A stretch of DNA of 64,000 bases. Origin: S015-6 sp964479535. GTDB lineage: Bacteria; Desulfobacterota; DSWW01. A model generated the notes under the pieces. The model was given only the letters and a program-made list of their open reading frames with translations, did not search any database and was not told the origin of the DNA. The translations under genes were made by a program, and so were the position numbers. This document shows positions 59,154-64,000 of the stretch, piece after piece. The stretch's first letter is position 1; each line of letters starts with the position of its first letter. The stretch spans positions 62,001 to 126,000 of the forward strand of contig CAYZMM010000003.1 in the NCBI GenBank assembly GCA_964479535.1. Reading direction: 5' to 3'.

Positions 59154-62100
59154 TCACCGGCAGGGCACGAAACGAACAGAGGCCTCGTCGTTGCGAAGTA
59201 TCCCCTCCACCAGCGCAAGGGTGCGGTCGACTTCTTCCTCCGTGTTGCCCAGCCCCAGGGAGATGCGGACCGCACAGTGCGCATCCTCCTCGGTGCAGCC
59301 CATTTCGAGCAGCACGTGGGAGGGCTTCGGGGACCCGGACCGGCACGCAGACCCCGACGCGAGCGAGACGCCCTGCTGGTCCAGGGCCAGCACCACCGAC
59401 TCCCCGCGAAGCCCCGGCAGGGTCAGGTTCGTGGTGTTCGGCAGCCTCTCCCGCAGAGGTCCGTTCCGCCTCGCCTTCGGCACCAGCCGCTCGATGCCCT
59501 GCTCCAGCCGGTCCCTCAGGGTGCGGACCCGGTCCATCCCGGGCAGCCGCTGAAGGGCGAGCTCGGCCGCCTTGCCGAGCCCCACGATGCCGGGCAGGTT
59601 CTCCGTGCCCGACCTGCGGCCGCCCTCCTGGCTTCCCCCGTGAATCAGCGGCGGGATCTCCCGGCCCTTCCGAATCAGCAGGGCGCCTACGCCTTTCGGG
59701 CCGTGCAACTTGTGGCCCGACAGGGTCAGGAAGTCCACATCCAGATGCTCCATGTCCACCGGGATCTTTCCCACCGCCTGCGTCGCGTCGGTGTGGAAGG
59801 CGACCCCTCTGTTCTTCGCCAGCCGGGCCAGCTCCCGGATCGGCTGGATGGCACCCGTCTCGTTGTTCGCCATCATGATGCTGACGAGCAGGGTTCGCTC
59901 GGTCACGGCGCTCGCCAGATCCTCCGGCCTGACCCTGCTGTGCGCGTCCACCGGAAGATAGGTGACCTCGTACCCGATCGATTCGAGCCACCTGCAGGGT
60001 TCGAGCACGGAAGGGTGTTCGATGCAGGAGGTGACGATGTGGTTTCTTCCGTTCCGGCAGCCGAAGGCCACGCCCTTGATGACCTGGTTGTTCGCTTCGG
60101 ACCCGCACCCGGTGAACACGATCCTCCTGGCCGTGCAGTTCAGCAGCTGGGCCAGGCGGCGTCGTGCGCCCTCGACCGCCCCCCTCGCATCCGTCCCCTC
60201 CCGGTAGATGCTCGAGGGGTTCCCGAAGCCGGCCCTCAGGAACGGCTCCATGGCCGCGCCGACTTCCGGATCCACGGGCGTGGTGGCGTTGTGATCCAGG
60301 TAGATCCGCGGGAGCGTCTCTTCCGCCACGGCCGCCACGCCCGCCAGCGCGTCGTCTTCGCCCAGCTCGCCGGAATCCATGAGCAGCCGTTCCGCATGGT
60401 CTTCCGCCCGGGTCACCTCGCACAGGAGCGCCTTGTAGACCGGGAACCCGGAGATGGGGTCGTACCTGCCGAGGTCGGTCAGCTCGTTCACGTTGCACTG
60501 CCGCCAGGCCTCCGGCCCGACCGGCCCGCCCCCTCCCATGTTCGCGTCCACGCACCCCGAGGCGATGTCCTCGGTGACCAGGCCGCGGAGAAACACGTGG
60601 CCCCGGGCCGTCCTGACCATGACCCGGTCGCCGGAGACGATCCCGCGGGCGCGGGCGTCCTCCGTGTTCAGGGTGACGGTCGGTTCGGGACGCTCCTTCA
60701 GCAGGCCCGGAATGCCGTGGTGCTGGGAGCGGAAGTCCGTGGTCACGCGGGAACCGGAGTTGAAGACCAGGGGAAAGGCGTCCAGCCGCCCGGGCTGCGC
60801 CAGCGGCCCCTCGCCGGGCTCGGTGTAGACCGGCAGGGGTTCGTAGCCGTGCTCCTCCAGCAGCGTGGAGGCGATCTCGAGCTTGCCGGAAGGGGTGTCG
60901 AATCCCGGCTGTCCGTCCGCTCGCAGGAGGCCCTTCTCCCATTTCCTGTACTGCATCATGTCCGTGGGGGACTGCACGGTTCCCCCTGCCCGGCGGACTT
61001 CCTCCGGGCTGAAACCGGACCCCTCGAGCACGCGGTGGAGGAGCGCTTCCTCGCTTTGCGGATAGAGATGCCCGTATCCGAGGCGGGCGGCCAGCTCGGA
61101 GAGGATGAAGAAATCGTTGCGGGCCTCGCCGACGGGCTCGATCACCTTCTCGCGGATCCGGAAGACCGGCCCGTAGGTCATGTACGACTCCACCTCGTAG
61201 AGGGTCGTGGCGGGCAGCACGATGTCCGCGTAGGCCGCATCCGCGGTCAGCTGGCGGTCCACGCAGACGAGAAAATCGAGCGCGCCCAGGGTGCGCCGCC
61301 ACACAGAGGGCTCGGGCCAGGCCGTGAGGATGGAGCCGCCCACGATCAGGAGCGCCCGAATCGGGTACGGCTTTCCCCGAAGAACCGATTCGGGCAGCGC
61401 GATGGCGTGGGATTCCCCGCGGTAGGCGCTGTAAACCGGGAACCGGTCCCTGCCGAGGGCCTTCCGCACGTCCGGGTTGGCAACGTGTCCGGAGCGGTTC
61501 AGAGGAAAGGCGTTCCGCCTCATGCTGAAGCAGCGGCCGCCGGGCACGTCCAGCTGCGAGGCCAGGGCCCAGAGAACGAGGGTGGCCCGGATCGCCTGCA
61601 CCCCGGATTCGCTGTATTCGAGCCCGCTGTACATGACCGAGGAGGCTCCCTTCGCGCCGGCGATCCGCCTGGCCAGGGAGACCACGGTTCGTGCCGGCAC
61701 GCCGGTGATCCGCTCCACGACCTCGGGCCGGAAGTGCTGGACGTAACGCGCAAAGGGGTCGAACCCGAGGGTCCAGTCCCGCGCGAAGGCCTCGTCGTAG
61801 AGCTCCTCCTCGATCAGCACCCTGCACATGCCGAGCGCAAGGGCGCCGTCCGTGCCGGGGCGGATCGGGATCCACTCCGCGTCGGTGAGCTTGGCCGTCA
61901 TGGTGCGGCGCGGGTCGATGACCACGATTTCTGCGCCGCTTCGGTGTGCGGCGATGATGCGTTTGAGATCCTGGGGAGGACAGTCCGTGGCGGGGTTGGC
62001 GCCCCAGACGACCACCAATCCGCTGTTCTCGATGTCGGAGAACATGTTGATCAGCATGCCGCCGAGGGTGACGTGCGGGGCGATCATGGCAAAGGCCACG

Positions 62101-62591
62101 TAGCAGAGGGCACCCACGCCGAGGGTGTTGGGCGAGCCGAAGGGGAAGAGCACGCTCGACGCGGAGGAGACGGCCACGCCCTCGGGCTGGTAGAGGTCGC
62201 ACATGGCCAGGTCGAAGGCCCCACGGCCGGTGTAGACGGCCGCCCCTTCCGGGCCGTGGGCCTCCTTCACGCGGTTCAGGCTCTCAACGATTCTTTCGTA
62301 CGCCTCGTCCCAGGAGACGGGCTCGAAGTCGTAGGTTCCCTTCGCTCCCCTCCGGAGCAGGGGGGTCCGGATGCGGTCCTCCGAGTAGACGATCTCGGCG
62401 GAGTGTTCGCCGAGCTTGCAGATCATGCCGAAGGCCGACCCCTCGTCCGCCCGGACCTCGGCGATCCTTCCTTCCCCGTCATACCGGACGACGACCCAGC
62501 AACCGGCCGGGCAGACGCCGCACAGGGCGCGGCGCTCCCGGCCCGCCCATTCAGGATGGGTGCCCGGAGGATGTTTCTCCCTCTCCTTCAA
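59154..62591 (-). CDS. Molybdopterin oxidoreductase fused to a cysteine desulfurase
   Basis: 1145 residues in one unbroken frame, TTG start at 62591 (the frame is closed 7 codons upstream and has no nearer ATG or GTG). Residues ~20-735 are a DMSO-reductase-family molybdoenzyme: [4Fe-4S] ligands Cys24, Cys27, Cys31 and Cys58, and a probable Mo/W ligand Cys163 in GSPNTLGVGALCY. Residues 762-1145 are a complete NifS/IscS: PLP Lys961 in SGHKLHGPKG and catalytic Cys1083 in SGSACRSG. An internal ATG at 60380 has no good ribosome site. A desulfurase could feed sulfur to the Mo cofactor of its own partner, as IscS does for FdhD. Substrate unknown. Confidence 0.88.
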   Translation of the reverse strand: MKEREKHPPGTHPEWAGRERRALCGVCPAGCWVVVRYDGEGRIAEVRADEGSAFGMICKLGEHSAEIVYSEDRIRTPLLRRGAKGTYDFEPVSWDEAYERIVESLNRVKEAHGPEGAAVYTGRGAFDLAMCDLYQPEGVAVSSASSVLFPFGSPNTLGVGALCYVAFAMIAPHVTLGGMLINMFSDIENSGLVVVWGANPATDCPPQDLKRIIAAHRSGAEIVVIDPRRTMTAKLTDAEWIPIRPGTDGALALGMCRVLIEEELYDEAFARDWTLGFDPFARYVQHFRPEVVERITGVPARTVVSLARRIAGAKGASSVMYSGLEYSESGVQAIRATLVLWALASQLDVPGGRCFSMRRNAFPLNRSGHVANPDVRKALGRDRFPVYSAYRGESHAIALPESVLRGKPYPIRALLIVGGSILTAWPEPSVWRRTLGALDFLVCVDRQLTADAAYADIVLPATTLYEVESYMTYGPVFRIREKVIEPVGEARNDFFILSELAARLGYGHLYPQSEEALLHRVLEGSGFSPEEVRRAGGTVQSPTDMMQYRKWEKGLLRADGQPGFDTPSGKLEIASTLLEEHGYEPLPVYTEPGEGPLAQPGRLDAFPLVFNSGSRVTTDFRSQHHGIPGLLKERPEPTVTLNTEDARARGIVSGDRVMVRTARGHVFLRGLVTEDIASGCVDANMGGGGPVGPEAWRQCNVNELTDLGRYDPISGFPVYKALLCEVTRAEDHAERLLMDSGELGEDDALAGVAAVAEETLPRIYLDHNATTPVDPEVGAAMEPFLRAGFGNPSSIYREGTDARGAVEGARRRLAQLLNCTARRIVFTGCGSEANNQVIKGVAFGCRNGRNHIVTSCIEHPSVLEPCRWLESIGYEVTYLPVDAHSRVRPEDLASAVTERTLLVSIMMANNETGAIQPIRELARLAKNRGVAFHTDATQAVGKIPVDMEHLDVDFLTLSGHKLHGPKGVGALLIRKGREIPPLIHGGSQEGGRRSGTENLPGIVGLGKAAELALQRLPGMDRVRTLRDRLEQGIERLVPKARRNGPLRERLPNTTNLTLPGLRGESVVLALDQQGVSLASGSACRSGSPKPSHVLLEMGCTEEDAHCAVRISLGLGNTEEEVDRTLALVEGILRNDEASVRFVPCR

Positions 62592-62631
62592 ACGGAGGCT
62601 CCCGGATATTCATGATTCGTGCGACGAAATC

Positions 62632-62647
62632 AGCAAGCCGCGTGCCA
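62632..62647 (-). promoter_or_regulatory. Sigma-54 promoter for the molybdoenzyme-desulfurase/egtD unit
   Basis: Minus-strand TGGCAC-GCGGC-TTGCT, full consensus, 41 bp before the start. Confidence 0.86.
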
Positions 62648-62662
62648 GTGCAAAAATTAGAA

Positions 62663-62716
62663 GGGCGTTGTTTAACAGATTGACTTCTGAAGAAGTCAAT
62701 CTGTTAAACAACGCCC
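62663..62716. repeat. Perfect 26-bp hairpin (REP-like) upstream of the fusion gene
   Basis: Left arm 62663-62688, 2-nt centre, right arm 62691-62716, no mismatch. Related in design to the treS hairpin (GGGCGTTGTTTAACA against GGACGTTGTTGAATA). It lies 15 bp upstream of the -24 element, between the promoter and the enhancer dyads. Confidence 0.75.
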
Positions 62717-62767
62717 CCGGAACCTGATACTTAATATTAATAGATGAGCTTTTGCGGGAAAGGTTCT

Positions 62768-62796
62768 TTGACAAAACAATGTTTCCCGCATATGTG
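62768..62796 (+). promoter_or_regulatory. Sigma-70-type promoter for the glycoside hydrolase at 62941
   Basis: TTGACA at 62768-62773, 17-bp spacer, TATGTG at 62791-62796. The gene has no sigma-54 promoter that I can see. Confidence 0.5.
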
Positions 62797-62841
62797 TGAA
62801 GAAAAGGAACAAAATAACCGCAAGTGTGCACATGCAGCACG
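62795..62841. promoter_or_regulatory. Two putative enhancer dyads upstream of the fusion gene
   Basis: TGTGAA-GAAAA-GGAACA at 62795-62811 and TGTGCA-CATGC-AGCACG at 62825-62841, 30 bp apart, 148 and 178 bp upstream of the -24 element at 62647, beyond the hairpin. Confidence 0.55.
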
Positions 62842-62902
62842 TTTGCCAGGGCTGAAGGTCTTGCGTACCCTGGTTTCCGCATTCACATTGCCGTGACGCG
62901 GA

Positions 62903-62920
62903 AATCGGTGGCTGTCCCCG
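62903..62920 (-). repeat. REP-like element, GGGGACAGCCACC type
   Basis: The plus strand reads GGTGGCTGTCCCC flanked by GAAATC and GATTTC, so it is also a dyad. Fourth copy of the family; just upstream of the ribosome site for the gene at 62941. Confidence 0.55.
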
Positions 62921-62940
62921 ATTTCGGCCCTGGAGGGCGG

Positions 62941-64000
62941 ATGAGCGAGTTGACCGAAGAGGCTTACGCACAGGCGGTGAAGGTTCTCAGGGAGTGCAGC
63001 CATGCCGTGGGGATGAAGGCATCTGCGAGGGAACGGGGCTACCCGCAGGTCTGGGCGCGGGATTCCATGATCACCCTGTTCGGCGCGGTGCTGGTCGACG
63101 ACCCCTCCGTCCGGGCCGCCCTGCGGGCGAGCTTCGACACCCTTGCGAAGGCGCAGACCGACCTGGGCGTCATACCGAACAACGTGGACAGCAGGTCCCT
63201 GGAGCCGAATTACCGGGCGTACGCGGACGGGGGACTCTGGTTCGTCCTGGGCCTCATCGCCCACCATCGCCGCACAGGTGGAAGCAGCCTGCTCGAGCGG
63301 CACGCGGACACGGTCCGCAAGGCCCTCCGCTGGTACGCCTTTCAGGACGGCGACCGGAGCGGGTTCGTCTCCATGAGCGAGGCCGCCGACTGGCAGGACC
63401 TGTTCGCCGTCCGGGACAAGGGGCTCTACGTCAACGTGCTGTACTCTCTGGCCCTCGAGTGGGCTTCGGCGCAGGGCACCCTCCTCGGTGACCCGGCGCT
63501 CTACGCTGCAAGGGCTGCGACGCTGCGGGAGAAGATCAACGAGCACTTCTGGTACCGGGGAGACCGAAGGATCTGGCGTCACGTTCCCTTCGGTTTCGGT
63601 ACCGGCCCGTTCGACGAAGCGCGCATGGAAGAACTGGGGGAGAAGAGCTTCCTTCCCCCCAAGCGCCTGTTCGAAGAGGAAACCTACTATCTTCCCTACT
63701 TGACCTTCCGTGGGTACGGCGAGTGGTTCGACAGCCTCGGAAACCTCCTGAGCCTTCTTTGCGGCGTAGCCGATGCGGCCCAGGGGGCTGCCGTCCTCGA
63801 CTTCGTGGAGCGGCACGGGCTCGCCTCCCCCTACCCGGTAAAGGCCGTCCACCCGCCCGTCTTCCCGGGAGACCCGGACTGGCGCGAGTACTACCGCTTC
63901 GGAAACCTGAATCTTCCGCACCAGTATCACAACGGGGGCATCTGGCCCTTTGTCGGCGGCTTTTACGTGGCCGCGCTCGTCAAGGCGGGACGGCAGGACA
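62941..64000 (+). CDS. (Alpha/alpha)6-barrel glycoside hydrolase, probably amylo-alpha-1,6-glucosidase-like (partial)
   Basis: At least 353 residues, running off the window. ATG 62941 with GGAGG 4 bp upstream. Segments GYPQVWARDSMITLFGA, LGVIPNNVDSRSLEPNYRAYADGGLW, EAADWQDLF and NLPHQYHNGGIWPFVGGFYVAALV fit the six-hairpin hydrolases related to glycogen debranching enzyme C-domains and GH100/GH63 enzymes. Debranching of glycogen fits the neighbours but sucrose or glycoside hydrolysis is possible. It appears to use a sigma-70 promoter. Confidence 0.68.
   Translation, partial: MSELTEEAYAQAVKVLRECSHAVGMKASARERGYPQVWARDSMITLFGAVLVDDPSVRAALRASFDTLAKAQTDLGVIPNNVDSRSLEPNYRAYADGGLWFVLGLIAHHRRTGGSSLLERHADTVRKALRWYAFQDGDRSGFVSMSEAADWQDLFAVRDKGLYVNVLYSLALEWASAQGTLLGDPALYAARAATLREKINEHFWYRGDRRIWRHVPFGFGTGPFDEARMEELGEKSFLPPKRLFEEETYYLPYLTFRGYGEWFDSLGNLLSLLCGVADAAQGAAVLDFVERHGLASPYPVKAVHPPVFPGDPDWREYYRFGNLNLPHQYHNGGIWPFVGGFYVAALVKAGRQD

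Noticed and set aside
60308..60380. Separate gene start for the cysteine desulfurase
   Set aside because: An ATG exists at 60380, but no stop separates it from the molybdoenzyme frame and there is no clear ribosome site; the fusion is simpler.
57741..62615. 1624-codon open frame on the plus strand
   Set aside because: It is antisense to fpg's end, egtD and the fusion gene, whose motifs are certain. Long antisense frames are common in GC-rich DNA; the translation has no domain.
1..64000. CRISPR arrays, tRNA, rRNA, prophage or integrase
   Set aside because: No regularly spaced direct repeats, no cloverleaf or rRNA-like sequence and no phage or integrase gene was recognised on reading; short ncRNAs cannot be excluded.

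Overview
The window is GC-rich, almost entirely coding bacterial chromosome. Intergenic gaps are short and lower in GC. No rRNA, tRNA, phage, CRISPR or transposase gene was found. Gene content points to an anaerobic or facultative, salt- and stress-adapted member of the Desulfobacterota (old Deltaproteobacteria) or a close relative: an N-type Na+ F-ATPase operon, a KaiBC module without KaiA, multi-BON-domain envelope proteins, sigma-54 promoters and many REP-like palindromes. The lineage is an inference, not read from a marker gene.

Layout. (1) 1-9.6 kb: a PLD-VTT fusion protein, a phosphotransferase/AAA kinase fusion with a small coiled-coil protein, a divergent operon with a SpoIIAA-like protein, TreZ and a P2-type cation ATPase. 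(2) 9.9-19.8 kb, minus strand: one long run otsB-uspA-PRC-barrel-atpD-atpC-atpQ-atpR-atpB-atpE-atpF-atpA-atpG-ldhA with small gaps or overlaps. (3) 20-28.9 kb: a trehalose glycosyltransferase with a DUF5752-like partner, two paralogous six-BON proteins around an esterase, a secreted hypothetical protein, a glutaredoxin-like protein and a CDF transporter. (4) 29-46 kb: glucan/trehalose block glgE-treS/mak, then glgB-GH57-treY, and a GH13 enzyme on the other strand. (5) 46-51 kb: ALDH-kaiC-kaiB-kaiB-PAS/LuxR-GH13 operon. (6) 51-59 kb: epimerase, pfkB, CPA2 antiporter, M48 protease, formamidopyrimidine-DNA glycosylase, egtD. (7) 59-64 kb: a molybdoenzyme fused to a cysteine desulfurase, and the start of an (alpha/alpha)6 glycoside hydrolase probably acting on glycogen branches.

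Metabolically the window can interconvert glycogen and trehalose in several ways: TreY/TreZ (glucan to trehalose), TreS-maltokinase-GlgE-GlgB (trehalose to glucan), a TreT-like synthase and trehalose-6-phosphate phosphatase. Around these sit ion homeostasis (Na+ ATPase, P-type ATPase, CPA2 and CDF transporters), envelope maintenance (BON, M48), DNA repair and redox/sulfur functions.

The main discovery is regulatory. Seventeen sigma-54 (-24/-12) promoters, twelve of which fit TGGCAY-N5-TTGCW exactly, lie in the gene-free gaps and face the first gene of nearly every transcription unit. Most gaps also hold one or two copies of a 17-bp dyad, roughly YGTGNA-N5-NGNACA (best copy TGTGCA-N5-TGCACA). 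Paired copies are often 30-31 bp apart, and sites recur about 54 and 85 bp upstream of the -24 element. This looks like one enhancer-binding-protein regulon joining storage carbohydrate, compatible solute, Na+ energetics, clock-like Kai proteins and repair. A second theme is palindromic REP-like elements placed exactly at gene ends, several of which supply the stop codon.
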